A stretch of DNA of 64,000 nt from Amycolatopsis acidicola (GTDB lineage: Bacteria > Actinomycetota > Actinomycetes > Mycobacteriales > Pseudonocardiaceae). Of this stretch, positions 41,984 to 50,491 are shown piece by piece (within the stretch, counting starts at the first letter, position 1; every line of letters starts with the position of its first letter). The DNA lies in the NCBI RefSeq assembly GCF_007713735.2, contig NZ_VMNW02000029.1:20586-84585 (forward strand), read 5' to 3'. Below the pieces are notes generated by a model, which was not told the DNA's origin, did not search any database, and was given only the letters and a program-made list of their open reading frames with translations. Made by a program: the position numbers and the translations under genes.

Positions 41984-43987
41984 ATGAGCATCGAGGACGA
42001 CCTCGTCGTCAACCCGCCAGCACCGGCCGTTGAACGCCGCGGGATGAACTCCATCCCGGTCTCAGGCCCCTCCGGCCTCTCCGACTACGCGGTATCGCCG
42101 CTCGGCGTCTCGACCGCAGCACTGATGCGCGACGAAGTCCGAGTCGCGTTCCTCGGGCGAACCTCCACTGAGGACCAGCAAGACCCGCGCCAATCACTGG
42201 TGCGGCAACTCGGGAACTGCAAGACAGCACTCCCCGAATCCTGGGTGATCGTCGCTCACTTCTACGACATCGAGTCCGGCCGCATGGAACTCGACCAACG
42301 GGGACGCAAGGAAAACTACGAACGATTCGACATTCCGATCGCCCGAGACGGCGGCATCGCAGATCTGTTGTCCGACGCGGAACAAACCGCGCGCGGCTTC
42401 GATGTTGTCATCTGCGAAAGCATCTCCCGCGTCGCACGCCGCGCCTTCGAAGGTCTCACGGTCGAGCGAGCGTTGGAACGCGCGGACGTTCCGCTGTTCG
42501 CCTCCAACGAGCCGATCACGTTGTCCGGTAGCCGCGCGCAACGTGTGCTGCAGCGGCGGATCAACCAGTCCATCGCCGAGTACGAAGTCCTCAACACCCT
42601 CGAACAGTCCTGGGGCGGACTGTGCACGCACGTCCGCGAGGGCTTCAACATCGGCAAACCACCGTACGGCTACAAGGCGAAAGTCCTGCCGCACCCCAAC
42701 CCGACCAAGGCCGAGAAGGGGCACACCAAAAGCAGGCTCGAACCGGACGGGCTCCGTGCGGAGACCGTCACCCAGATCGCGAACTGGCGCTACCACGAAG
42801 GACTCGGCTACAACACCATCGCCGACCGCCTCAACGCCGACCTCACGAAATACCCGCCACCGCAGCCGCCCAGCAAGACACGAGCACGCAACGCCTGGGG
42901 CAAAGCCAGTGTCTACGAGATCCTCCGCAACCCGAAATACACCGGCTACCAGGTATTCAACCGCCGGGCGATGCGGTCCAAACGAGGCAAGATCAACGAC
43001 CCCGTCAAGTGGGTCTGGTCACCGAAGCCAGTCCACGAACCGCTGATTCCCAAGTGGATGTACGACGAAGTCAACGCCCGCCGCGAAGCACGCCGTGGCT
43101 CACGCGCCGACAACGACCTCAACGCCCATCCCGAAACCCTGCAAACCTACGTCTTGCGCGGCATGGTCTTCTGCACCTGCGGACGCCGAATGGCCGGCAC
43201 CACACGGCACAACATCGGCTACTACGTGTGCGCACCCAAGAAGAACAACCGCGGACGACCCGATCTCCATCACGGACACCCCAAGGCAACCTATCTGCGC
43301 GAGCCCTCCCTCCTCGACGCGCTCGCCCGGTTCCTCTCGGACCGCGTCTTCGGCCCCCAGCGCCGCGAAATCCTCATCGCCGACCTCGACGGGCTCAACG
43401 AACGAGCAGCCGACCAAAACCGCGCTGAGCGCGAACGCCTCGAACGCGTCCTCACCGACCTGGCCCGCCGCCAGACCTCGATCTTGCGCCAAGCCCAAGA
43501 CAGCGACCCCGACGACCCGTTCACCCAAGGCCTGCGACGCACCTACAACGATCTGGAGTCCCAGAAGAAGGCAACGCTCGCCGCCATCGCCAACCTCGAC
43601 ACGATCACGGAGACCGCGCCGGACAAACCCAGCGCACGCGAGATCGCACTACTCGACGCACTACCGATCCTCACGTTCAACCTCGCCGAAGCACCCCAAG
43701 ACCAGCTCAGAAGCCTGTTCGAGGCACTCCAAGTTGCGATCCAGCTCACAGACAACACCGGAGAAGAGGACGAGCTCAGGATCGAGATCTGCCTCCCCGC
43801 TGACGACCTGCCCACCATCATCGACCACGCAGAAAGGACCGGCCACGAGATGCCGAAACCAAGAAAGTCGCCTGCTCAACGAGCAGACGACTTTAGTGAG
43901 GATGCTGTATGTACCCCCGATGGGATTCGAACCCACGCTACCGGCGTGAGAGGCCGGCGTCCTAGGCCGCTAGACGACGGGGGCTAG
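41984..43987 (+). CDS. large serine recombinase (integrase)
   Basis: A 667-residue large serine recombinase; GGAGA precedes ATG 41984. Resolvase domain 52-200 with the nucleophile in 'FLGRTSTEDQQDP' (S61) and 'CESISRVARRAFEGL'; Recombinase domain about 205-360 ('GFNIGKPPYGYKAK', 'YEILRNPKYTGY'); zinc-ribbon-like segment about 388-420 ('VFCTCGRRMAG', 'GYYVCAPKK', three Cys visible); coiled coil about 465-540. The last 25 codons are antisense to the tRNA-Glu gene and the stop is 43985-43987, so its C-terminus is set by the chromosomal site. It should integrate and excise the element. Confidence 0.9.
   Translation: MSIEDDLVVNPPAPAVERRGMNSIPVSGPSGLSDYAVSPLGVSTAALMRDEVRVAFLGRTSTEDQQDPRQSLVRQLGNCKTALPESWVIVAHFYDIESGRMELDQRGRKENYERFDIPIARDGGIADLLSDAEQTARGFDVVICESISRVARRAFEGLTVERALERADVPLFASNEPITLSGSRAQRVLQRRINQSIAEYEVLNTLEQSWGGLCTHVREGFNIGKPPYGYKAKVLPHPNPTKAEKGHTKSRLEPDGLRAETVTQIANWRYHEGLGYNTIADRLNADLTKYPPPQPPSKTRARNAWGKASVYEILRNPKYTGYQVFNRRAMRSKRGKINDPVKWVWSPKPVHEPLIPKWMYDEVNARREARRGSRADNDLNAHPETLQTYVLRGMVFCTCGRRMAGTTRHNIGYYVCAPKKNNRGRPDLHHGHPKATYLREPSLLDALARFLSDRVFGPQRREILIADLDGLNERAADQNRAERERLERVLTDLARRQTSILRQAQDSDPDDPFTQGLRRTYNDLESQKKATLAAIANLDTITETAPDKPSAREIALLDALPILTFNLAEAPQDQLRSLFEALQVAIQLTDNTGEEDELRIEICLPADDLPTIIDHAERTGHEMPKPRKSPAQRADDFSEDAVCTPDGIRTHATGVRGRRPRPLDDGG
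43864..43894. terminator. hairpin downstream of tRNA-Glu, inside integrase coding end
   Basis: A 14-base stem (AAAGTCGCCTGCTC / GAGCAGACGACTTT, one G-T pair) with a three-base AAC loop. On the minus strand it lies 17 bases past the tRNA-Glu 3' end and is followed by a T-rich stretch (TTTCTTGGTTT), so it should end the tRNA transcript. On the plus strand it is within the integrase reading frame and could lower read-through towards the tRNA. Confidence 0.7.
43912..43984 (-). tRNA. tRNA-Glu (CUC), probable attachment site of the element
   Basis: A 73-base cloverleaf: acceptor start GCCCCCG pairing with CGGGGGT plus A discriminator (G1-U72 wobble), D-loop 'TCTAGCGGCCTAGGA', anticodon loop with CTC flanked by GCCGG.../CCGGT, T-arm GTGGGTTCGAATCCCAT. 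CCA is not encoded. The serine integrase ends within it on the other strand, so the 3' part was most likely supplied by the element and restores the gene after insertion. Confidence 0.95.
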
Positions 43988-44044
43988 GAACTTCTTGCTG
44001 TCTTGCGAGGAAGAACTTACCAGAGTAGGTTTTCCACTTCGCAG

Positions 44045-44116
44045 CTGGGGTACCAGGACTCGAACCTAGACTAACTGAACCAGAATCAGTCGTGCTGCCG
44101 ATTACACCATACCCCA
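44045..44116 (-). tRNA. tRNA-Gln (CUG)
   Basis: A 72-base cloverleaf: TGGGGTA / TACCCCA acceptor with G discriminator, 'GGTGTAATCGGCAGCACG' D-arm, anticodon loop 'ATTCTGGT' (CUG) on the stem ACTG/CAGT, T-arm 'TAGGTTCGAGTCCTG'. It lies 60 bases upstream of tRNA-Glu on the same strand; the two were probably one transcript, with the promoter to the right. Confidence 0.95.
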
Positions 44117-44208
44117 ACGGATTTGCCGTTCCGTTCGCGAACCGGATCAGCACCGCCGGGAAGAAATATTAGCCCACCGCCTCGCGCACCCGAAACCGGG
44201 GGCCGGTG

Positions 44209-45003
44209 TCACCTCGGCGCGGGCACGCCGATCCGGGCGAACTCGCTGACCAGCAGCTGCGGGAGCTCGTCAAGACCGGCGATGACGTGCACCCCGTCGG
44301 GCAGCTCGTCCGCCGCTTCATCCCCGGCCACGTCGTACCGGTCGAGCCAGACGCCTTCGAGCCCGGCGTCGCGGGCCCCGACGGCGTCGGTCTGGAGTTT
44401 GTCGCCCACGTGCGCGGCTTCGGCGGGATCACAGCCGAGCGCGGCGCAAACTGAGTGGAACATCACTGGATCAGGTTTGGCGACCCCCACCTCGCCCGCG
44501 ATGGCCACATGGTCGAAGAACCGGGCCAGCCCGAGGTCGGCCAGCTTGGCGCGCTGGTGGTTACCGGAGGCGTTCGTCACGGCCGCCAGCAGTACGCCGG
44601 CGGCCCGGAGCCAGTCCAAGCACGGCAGCACATCCTCGAACAACCGCCACGACAGCCGCAGCTGCTCCTTGCGCCGCTTTTCGAACCCGGCGACGTACTC
44701 GGCGTCGGCCGCCACCCCCAGCTCCCCGAGAAAGCACTGCGTGCGTCTCAGATGCATCGAGGCGTAGTCGAGCTCCCCCGCCACCACGAGCGCCACATGC
44801 CGGTCGGTGACCCGCTCCCAGAGCGGCCACATGTCCGCCCTGCCGATGAGCGCGGCGAGCGCGCGCTGACCCGCCGCCGAGAAGTCGACGAGCGTGTCGT
44901 CGATGTCCAGGCACACCAGTCGCAGACTCGGCGGAGTCCAGGGATCGGCCGGGGCGCCCAGCGCGGTTTCGGGGCCAGTCGTGCACGTGCGCGCAAAATC
45001 CAC
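44209..45003 (-). CDS. HAD-family hydrolase
   Basis: A 264-residue haloacid-dehalogenase-like phosphatase. Motif I 'VCLDIDDTLVDFSAAG' (about 30-45, nucleophile Asp), motif II 'LAAVTNASGNHQRAKLADLG' (Thr), motif III/IV 'VGVAKPDPVMFHSVCAALG' (Lys) and 'AAHVGDKLQTDAVGARDAG' (Asp). Substrate unknown. GTG 45003 follows a TAACCT -10-like box by six bases, suggesting a leaderless transcript. It faces the tRNA genes and is the first chromosomal protein gene after the element. Confidence 0.85.
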   Translation of the reverse strand: MDFARTCTTGPETALGAPADPWTPPSLRLVCLDIDDTLVDFSAAGQRALAALIGRADMWPLWERVTDRHVALVVAGELDYASMHLRRTQCFLGELGVAADAEYVAGFEKRRKEQLRLSWRLFEDVLPCLDWLRAAGVLLAAVTNASGNHQRAKLADLGLARFFDHVAIAGEVGVAKPDPVMFHSVCAALGCDPAEAAHVGDKLQTDAVGARDAGLEGVWLDRYDVAGDEAADELPDGVHVIAGLDELPQLLVSEFARIGVPAPR

Positions 45004-45089
45004 CCAGCGAGGTTAGGGGACAGAACGCGTCAGCGATTCGGCCGACAAGGTGATTAGCCCGGTCGATTCGGGATCGTGACCCTCTACGT

Positions 45090-46568
45090 TCAGTTGCCCG
45101 GCAAGGCCCGCTTCAGCCGACCGAGTGAAACGTCGCGACCGAGGAGTTCCATCGACTCGTACAGCGGCGGCGAAACGGTGCGCCCGGTGACGGCGACCCG
45201 GATCGGCGCGAAAGCCTTACGGGGCTTGAGACCCAGACCCTCCACGAGCGCGTCCTTGAGCGCCTGCTCGATCTGCGCCGTCTGCCACTCCGGCAGCTTC
45301 TCCAGCGCCTCGATGGCCGCCCGCAGCACCGGCTCGGAGTCGGGGCCGAGCGCCTTCGCCGCCGAATCCTCTTCCGGGGCAAAGGTTTCTTCGTCGACGA
45401 ACAGGAACCGGACGAGTCCGGCGGCGTCGCCGAGCACCGTGATCCGCTCCTGCACCAGCGGCGCGATCACGTTCAGCTTCGCCAGCTGCTCCTCACCCGG
45501 CTGCGCCGGAAGTACGCCCGCCGCGGCGAGGTACGGGATCACCCGCCGCACGAAGTCGTCGACCGGCAGCGCGCGCAGGTGCGTGCCGTTGATCGCTTCG
45601 GCCTTCTTCACGTCGAACCGGGCCGGGTTCGCGCTGACCTTCGTGATCTCGAAGGCGTCCACCAGCTCCTGCACGCTGAACACGTCGCGGTCGTCGGCGA
45701 TCGACCAGCCCAGCAGTGCCAGATAGTTCAGCAGCCCCTCGGGGATGAACCCGCGGTCGCGGTAGTTGAAGAGGTTCGAAGAAGGGTCCCGTTTGGACAG
45801 TTTCTTGTTGCCCTCCCCCATCACGTACGGCAGATGGCCGAACTCGGGGGTGAAGTCGGTGACGCCGATCCGCCGCAGCGCCGCGTACAGCGCGATCTGC
45901 CGCGGCGTGGACGGCAGCAGGTCCTCGCCGCGCAGCACGTGCGTGATCCGCATCAGCGCGTCGTCGACCGGGTTGGTCAGCGTGTACAGCGGATCCCCGT
46001 TGGCACGCACCAGAACCGGGTCCGGGATGGTGCCGGCGGGGAAGCTGATCGGCCCGCGCACGAGGTCGGTCCAGCCGAGGTCCTCGGCCGGCATCCGCAG
46101 CCGCAGCACGGGCTTGCGGCCTTCGGCGCGGAACGCCTCGCGCTGCTCTTCGGTGAGCTCACGGTCGAAGTTGTCGTAGCCCAGCTTCGGGTCCTGGCCC
46201 GCGGCCTTGCGGCGGGCCTCGACCTCTTCGTTGGTGGAGAACGCTTCGTACAGCTCGCCCGCCGCGAGCAGGCGCTGGGCGACATCCGCGTAGATGTCGC
46301 GCCGCAGGCTCTGCCGGTACGGGCCGTACTCGCCGCCGGCGTCCGGCCCCTCGTCCCAGTCGATGCCGAGCCAGCGCAGCGCGTCCAGCAGCTGCTCGTA
46401 GGACTCTTCGCTGTCACGGGCCGCGTCGGTGTCTTCGATGCGGAACACGAGCTTGCCGCCGTGGTGGCGGGCGAAGGCCCAGTTGAACAGCGCCGTCCGG
46501 ATCAGCCCGACGTGCGGGGTGCCGGTGGGCGAGGGACAGAAGCGGGCGCGCACTGCGTTCTCAGTCAT
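45090..46568 (-). CDS. gltX: glutamyl-tRNA synthetase
   Basis: A 492-residue class I aminoacyl-tRNA synthetase, charging tRNA-Glu (and perhaps tRNA-Gln for the amidotransferase route usual in actinobacteria). The HIGH-type motif 'CPSPTGTPHVGLIRTALFNW' (11-30) and the KMSKS-type 'NKKLSKRDPSS' (near 260) are intact, as are 'FRIEDTDAARDSEESYEQLL' and 'ITHVLRGEDLLPSTPRQ'. Length is normal. It is on the minus strand, divergent from the monooxygenase gene, about 1 kb from the tRNA-Glu/tRNA-Gln pair it serves. Confidence 0.96.
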   Translation of the reverse strand: MTENAVRARFCPSPTGTPHVGLIRTALFNWAFARHHGGKLVFRIEDTDAARDSEESYEQLLDALRWLGIDWDEGPDAGGEYGPYRQSLRRDIYADVAQRLLAAGELYEAFSTNEEVEARRKAAGQDPKLGYDNFDRELTEEQREAFRAEGRKPVLRLRMPAEDLGWTDLVRGPISFPAGTIPDPVLVRANGDPLYTLTNPVDDALMRITHVLRGEDLLPSTPRQIALYAALRRIGVTDFTPEFGHLPYVMGEGNKKLSKRDPSSNLFNYRDRGFIPEGLLNYLALLGWSIADDRDVFSVQELVDAFEITKVSANPARFDVKKAEAINGTHLRALPVDDFVRRVIPYLAAAGVLPAQPGEEQLAKLNVIAPLVQERITVLGDAAGLVRFLFVDEETFAPEEDSAAKALGPDSEPVLRAAIEALEKLPEWQTAQIEQALKDALVEGLGLKPRKAFAPIRVAVTGRTVSPPLYESMELLGRDVSLGRLKRALPGN

Positions 46569-46656
46569 AGCTCGTTCAGCCTATCCCGCTTGACGAACCC
46601 CGCCGCGCACGCCATCCTGAGGTTATTCAACAAGCGATGAAAAAGGGGTGGAGACG

Positions 46657-47892
46657 ATGAACGAGCGCACGACCTGCCTCGTCGCCGGGGGCGGCCCCGC
46701 CGGGATGGTGCTCGGGTTGCTGCTGGCCAGGGCCGGGGTGGACGTGACGGTGCTGGAGAAGCACAGCGACTTCCTGCGTGACTTCCGCGGCGACACGGTG
46801 CACCCGTCGACGCTCACGCTGCTCGACGAGCTCGGCCTCGGCGAGAAGTTCGCCGCACTGCCGCAGAGCAGGCTGAACCAGGTCTCGCTGCCGGTCGACG
46901 AGAACCACAACCTCACGGTCGCCGACTTCACGCGGCTGAACGTCCCGCACCCGTACGTCGCGATGGTGCCGCAGTGGGACCTGCTCGACCTGCTGGCCGA
47001 AGCGGGCCGCGCGGAGCCGAACTTCCACCTGCGGATGGACACCGAGGTGATCGGCCTGCTGCGCGACAAGGGCCGGGTCACCGGCGTCGCCTACCAGACC
47101 GCGGACGGGCGGACCGGCGAGATCGAGGCCGAGCTGACCGTGGGCTGCGACGGCCGCTGGTCGGTGATCCGTACCCTCGCCGGGCTGATGCCACGCGAGT
47201 TCCCGGTGCCGATGGACACCTGGTGGTTCCGCCTGCCCCGCGAGGGCGACGAGCGCGACAGCCTCGTTCCCGGCATGCGCCGGGGCAGCTTCGTGATCGT
47301 CATCCCGCGCGAGGGGTACTTCCAGATCGCTTACCTGGCAAGGAAAGGCACCGACCGGCAGCTGCGCGCCGAGGGGCTGGACGCGTTCCGCGCGAAGGTC
47401 GCCGAAGCGCTGCCCGAGTTCACCGACCGGGTGGGCAAGCTCGAGTCGCTGGACGACGTCAAGGTCCTCGACGTGCGGCTGAACCTGGTGAAACGCTGGC
47501 ACGTCGACGGCGCGCTCTGCATCGGCGACGCGGCGCACGCGATGTCACCGGTCGGCGGAGTCGGGATCAACCTCGCCGTGCAGGACGCGGTGGCCACCGC
47601 CCGGCTGCTCGCCGGGCCGCTGCGCCGGGGCCACGTGACCAAACGCGACCTCGCGCGGGTGCACCGGCGGCGGTGGCTGCCGACCGTGCTGGTGCAGGCG
47701 ATCCAGCGGGCCATGCACCACTCGTTCGTGCGCCCGGCGATCGAGGGCAGGCGCAACGGCCCGCCCAAGGCGGTCGTGCGCCTGCTCAACCTCGTCCCCG
47801 CGGTCCGGCGGGTGCCCGCTTACCTGGTCGGTGTCGGGTTCCTGCCGGAGCACGCGCCGGAGTTCGCTAGGCGGTCTGCGCGGGATTCGTGA
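46657..47892 (+). CDS. FAD-dependent monooxygenase (PHBH-like)
   Basis: A 411-residue flavoprotein. Dinucleotide motif 'CLVAGGGPAGMVLGLLLARA' (about 7-26), 'VGCDGRWSVIRTLAGL' (DG motif) and 'LCIGDAAHAMSPVGGVGIN' (GD motif) identify an aromatic-ring hydroxylase family member. The substrate is unknown. ATG 46657 is preferred to the in-frame GTG 46648 because GGTGGAG then has suitable spacing. Its 3' end overlaps the convergent FAH-family gene by 26 bases. Confidence 0.87.
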   Translation: MNERTTCLVAGGGPAGMVLGLLLARAGVDVTVLEKHSDFLRDFRGDTVHPSTLTLLDELGLGEKFAALPQSRLNQVSLPVDENHNLTVADFTRLNVPHPYVAMVPQWDLLDLLAEAGRAEPNFHLRMDTEVIGLLRDKGRVTGVAYQTADGRTGEIEAELTVGCDGRWSVIRTLAGLMPREFPVPMDTWWFRLPREGDERDSLVPGMRRGSFVIVIPREGYFQIAYLARKGTDRQLRAEGLDAFRAKVAEALPEFTDRVGKLESLDDVKVLDVRLNLVKRWHVDGALCIGDAAHAMSPVGGVGINLAVQDAVATARLLAGPLRRGHVTKRDLARVHRRRWLPTVLVQAIQRAMHHSFVRPAIEGRRNGPPKAVVRLLNLVPAVRRVPAYLVGVGFLPEHAPEFARRSARDS

Positions 47893-48637
47893 GCGTGCCG
47901 ATGCCCTCGATGGTGATCGAGACCTGCTGCCCGTCGGTGATGGGGCCGACGCCGGCCGGGGTGCCGGTGAGGATCACGTCACCGGGCAGCAGGGTCATCA
48001 CGCCGGAGATGAACTCGACCAGCTCCGGGATCTTGTGGATCAGCAGCGAGGTGCGGGAGTCCTGCTTGACCTCGCCGTTCAGCTCGGTGCGCAGGGCAAG
48101 GTCGGACGGGTCGAGCGCCGTCTCGATCCACGGGCCGAGCGGGCAGAACGTGTCGAACCCCTTCGCGCGACCCCACTGCCCGTCGGCGCGCTGGAAGTCG
48201 CGCGCGCTGACGTCGTTCGCCACCGTGTAGCCGAGGATGACGCTCGCCGCGCGGGAGGCGGGCACGTTGCGGATCGGCTGGCCGATCACCACGGCCAGCT
48301 CGCCCTCGTAGTCCACCTGCTCGGAGGCGGCGGGCAGCTTGATGGCCGCGTTCGGGCCGATCACGCTGGTGGACGGCTTGAGGAAGATCATCGGCGAGGT
48401 GGGCACCTCGTTGCCGAACTCGGCCGCGTGCGCGGCGTAGTTGCGGCCGACGGCGATCACCTTGCTCGGCAGGATCGGGGCGAGCAGCCGGACGTCGGCC
48501 AGCGGCCAGCGTTTCCCGGTGTAGTTGGGATTGCCGAAGGGATGTTCGGCGATCTCCAGCACCTGCGCCGCGTCACCCTCTCCCTCGATCGAAGCGAACG
48601 CGACCCCACCAGCATGAGCAATCCGAGCTAAGCGCAC
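47867..48637 (-). CDS. fumarylacetoacetate-hydrolase-family protein
   Basis: A 256-residue FAH-fold enzyme. 'KVIAVGRNYAAHAAEFGNEV', 'PMIFLKPSTSVIGPN', 'VDYEGELAVVIGQPIRNV' (metal-binding Glu), 'GYTVANDVSARDFQ' (Asp) and 'LLPGDVILTGTPAGVGPI' are all present. Such short single-domain forms act as 2-hydroxyhepta-2,4-diene-1,7-dioate isomerases, oxaloacetate decarboxylases or acylpyruvases; the exact reaction is not determined. GTG 48637 gives the usual 'VRLARIA' start; 9 further upstream codons are open. Confidence 0.85.
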   Translation of the reverse strand: MRLARIAHAGGVAFASIEGEGDAAQVLEIAEHPFGNPNYTGKRWPLADVRLLAPILPSKVIAVGRNYAAHAAEFGNEVPTSPMIFLKPSTSVIGPNAAIKLPAASEQVDYEGELAVVIGQPIRNVPASRAASVILGYTVANDVSARDFQRADGQWGRAKGFDTFCPLGPWIETALDPSDLALRTELNGEVKQDSRTSLLIHKIPELVEFISGVMTLLPGDVILTGTPAGVGPITDGQQVSITIEGIGTLTNPAQTA

Positions 48638-48688
48638 GGCCGTGAGTGTACGGGCCCGGCGCAACCGCCGCCGGGCCCTGCCCCCTCC

Positions 48689-50290
48689 TCAGCCGCGCAG
48701 GTCCTTGTGCACCAACGCGTCACACAGCGCCAGCCAGCTCGCCTCCACGATGTTCGGGTGCACGCCCACCGTGGTCCACTCGCGCTCGCCGTCACGGGAT
48801 TCGACCAGCACCCTCGTGGTCGCGTCCGTGCCGGGGTGGCCGGAGAGGATGCGCACCTTGTAGTCCGCGAGCTCCACACTGTCCAACCAGGACAGGAACG
48901 GGCGCAAAGCCTTGCGCAGCGCGGCATCCAGCGCGTGCACCGGACCGTTGCCCTCCGCGGTTTCGATCACCCGCTCGCCCTTGACGACCACCTTGACGGT
49001 GGCCTCGGAGAGCACTTCACCGTCGTCACGGTGGTCGAGCACCACGCGGTAGGACTCCAGCGTGAACGGCGGCTCCCCGTTGTCCTCCCCCGCTTCCTTG
49101 CGCAGCAACAACTCCAGCGAAGCGTCGGCGGCCTCGAACGACCAGCCCGCCGCCTCCAGCCGCTTCACCTTGTCCACCACGCTGGTGACGACTTCAGGCC
49201 GGCCGGCAAGGTCCACCCCGAGCTCACGTCCCTTGAGCTCCAGGCTCGCCCTGCCGGCCATCTCGGTGACCAGGACCCGCATGTCATTGCCGACGAAGGC
49301 CGGATCGATGTGGTTGTACAACAACGGATCCACCTTGATCGCGCTCGCGTGCAGCCCCGCCTTGTGGGCGAAGGCCGACGCCCCGACGTAGGCCTGGTGG
49401 GTGTCGGGGGCGATGTTCGCGATTTCGGCAAGGGCATGGGAGACGCGGGTCAGCTCGGCGGCCCCGTTCGGGAGCACCTCCATGCCGAGCTTGGCCACCA
49501 GGTTTCCCGTCACGGCGAACAGATCGGCGTTGCCCGCCCGTTCCCCGTAACCGTTCGCTGTGCACTGCACGTGGCTCGCGCCGGCCTGCACGGCCGCGAT
49601 GCTGTTCGCCACGGCGCAGGAAGTGTCGTCCTGGCAGTGGATGCCGAGCCGGTACCCGGTGCGCGCCTTGACCTCGCGCACCGTCTCGGCCAGGCCGAGC
49701 GGGAGCTGCCCGCCGTTGGTGTCACACAGCACGACGACGTCCGCGCCGCCTTCCGCCGCCGCGTCCAGCACGCGCAGCGCGGTTTCGGGGTCGGCGGCGT
49801 AACCGTCGAAAAAGTGTTCCGCGTCAAGGAAAACGCGGCGGCCTTCGCGGACGAGGAAGGACACCGTGTCGGACACCATCGCGCAGGCCTCCGCCACGTC
49901 CACGCGCAGCGCGCGCTCGATGTGGCGGCGGTCGGATTTCGCCACCAGCGTGACCACCGGCGCCTGCGAATCGAGCAGCGCGCGCACCTGCGCGTCTTTT
50001 TCGGCCGTACCGCCCGCTTTCCGGGTGGATCCGAACGCGACGAGCGCCGCGTGCCGCAGCTCCAGCTCGCCTTTCGCGGCGCGCGCGAAGAATTCGGTGT
50101 CCTTCGGCAGCGCGCCGGGCCAGCCGCCTTCGATGAACCCGACGCCCAGCTCGTCGAGCAGCCGCGCGACCGCCAGCTTGTCACCGACAGAGTACGAGAT
50201 CCCCTCCCGCTGCGCGCCGTCGCGCAGCGTGGTGTCGTACAGGTGGAACTCGTCGCCGAGCGGGGTTCCGGCGGGCTCCGTGCGGGTCAC
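48689..50290 (-). CDS. cimA: (R)-citramalate synthase
   Basis: A 533-residue DRE-TIM metallolyase. 'YDTTLRDGAQREGISYSVGD' near the N-terminus holds the catalytic Arg-Asp, 'GIHCQDDTSCAVANSIAAVQ' the metal-binding His region, 'AFAHKAGLHASAI' the C-terminal motif, followed by a LeuA-type allosteric domain. The opening 'FIEGGWPGALPKDTEFF' marks the CimA rather than the 2-isopropylmalate synthase branch. It makes citramalate from pyruvate and acetyl-CoA for isoleucine. GTG 50290 with GAGGAG upstream is used. The leader peptide and terminator at 50329-50427 imply attenuation by isoleucyl-tRNA. Confidence 0.88.
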   Translation of the reverse strand: MTRTEPAGTPLGDEFHLYDTTLRDGAQREGISYSVGDKLAVARLLDELGVGFIEGGWPGALPKDTEFFARAAKGELELRHAALVAFGSTRKAGGTAEKDAQVRALLDSQAPVVTLVAKSDRRHIERALRVDVAEACAMVSDTVSFLVREGRRVFLDAEHFFDGYAADPETALRVLDAAAEGGADVVVLCDTNGGQLPLGLAETVREVKARTGYRLGIHCQDDTSCAVANSIAAVQAGASHVQCTANGYGERAGNADLFAVTGNLVAKLGMEVLPNGAAELTRVSHALAEIANIAPDTHQAYVGASAFAHKAGLHASAIKVDPLLYNHIDPAFVGNDMRVLVTEMAGRASLELKGRELGVDLAGRPEVVTSVVDKVKRLEAAGWSFEAADASLELLLRKEAGEDNGEPPFTLESYRVVLDHRDDGEVLSEATVKVVVKGERVIETAEGNGPVHALDAALRKALRPFLSWLDSVELADYKVRILSGHPGTDATTRVLVESRDGEREWTTVGVHPNIVEASWLALCDALVHKDLRG

Positions 50291-50328
50291 GATGTGCTCC
50301 TCGTGGTGGGAAAAAGCGGCCAGGCAAC

Positions 50329-50358
50329 AAAAAAACCTCCCGCAGTCATGCAGGAGGT
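50329..50358 (-). terminator. attenuator terminator ahead of cimA
   Basis: On the minus strand ACCTCC...GGGAGGT forms a stem with an inner TGC/GCA pairing and is followed by seven T residues, a textbook intrinsic terminator. It lies between the Ile-rich leader peptide and the cimA start. A competing GC-rich pairing (GGCGCGCCGG...CCGGCGCGC) just upstream overlaps the leader stop codon and could act as the alternative structure. Confidence 0.87.
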
Positions 50359-50385
50359 CAGCGCGCCGGGTGTCCTTTGAGGACG

Positions 50386-50427
50386 CTAGCCGGCGCGCCT
50401 GCCGATAATGATGGCGGAGAAAGTCAT
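50386..50427 (-). CDS. isoleucine leader peptide MTFSAIIIGRRAG
   Basis: A 13-residue frame from ATG 50427 to TAG 50386-50388 with three consecutive isoleucine codons (ATC ATT ATC). It is 28 bases upstream of the attenuator terminator. Ribosome stalling at the Ile codons when charged tRNA-Ile is scarce would favour the alternative hairpin and transcription of cimA. Too short to be detected by homology; the call rests on codon content, position and terminator. Confidence 0.8.
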   Translation of the reverse strand: MTFSAIIIGRRAG

Positions 50428-50491
50428 GACGCCATGATGCCACAAACCCCGCCCGGCACCAAATGCCGGACGGGGTTCGGGACGGAAATGC

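Larger units (their letters stand above)
1..43984. mobile_element. integrated conjugative element (left end outside window)
   Basis: This stretch carries a large serine recombinase ending inside a tRNA-Glu gene (right boundary), VirB4-, VirD4-, VirB6-, VirB2- and PrgI-like conjugation proteins, a replication-relaxation protein, a DUF932 protein and DNA methyltransferases; to its right lies conserved amino-acid biosynthesis chromosome. That combination is typical of actinobacterial integrative conjugative elements. The Tad pilus operon at the left edge runs into the window start, so its membership in the element is inferred from the absence of core genes between it and the conjugation genes. 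No second copy of the tRNA 3' end was noticed, so the left attachment site should lie upstream. No classical relaxase was recognised. Confidence 0.8.
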
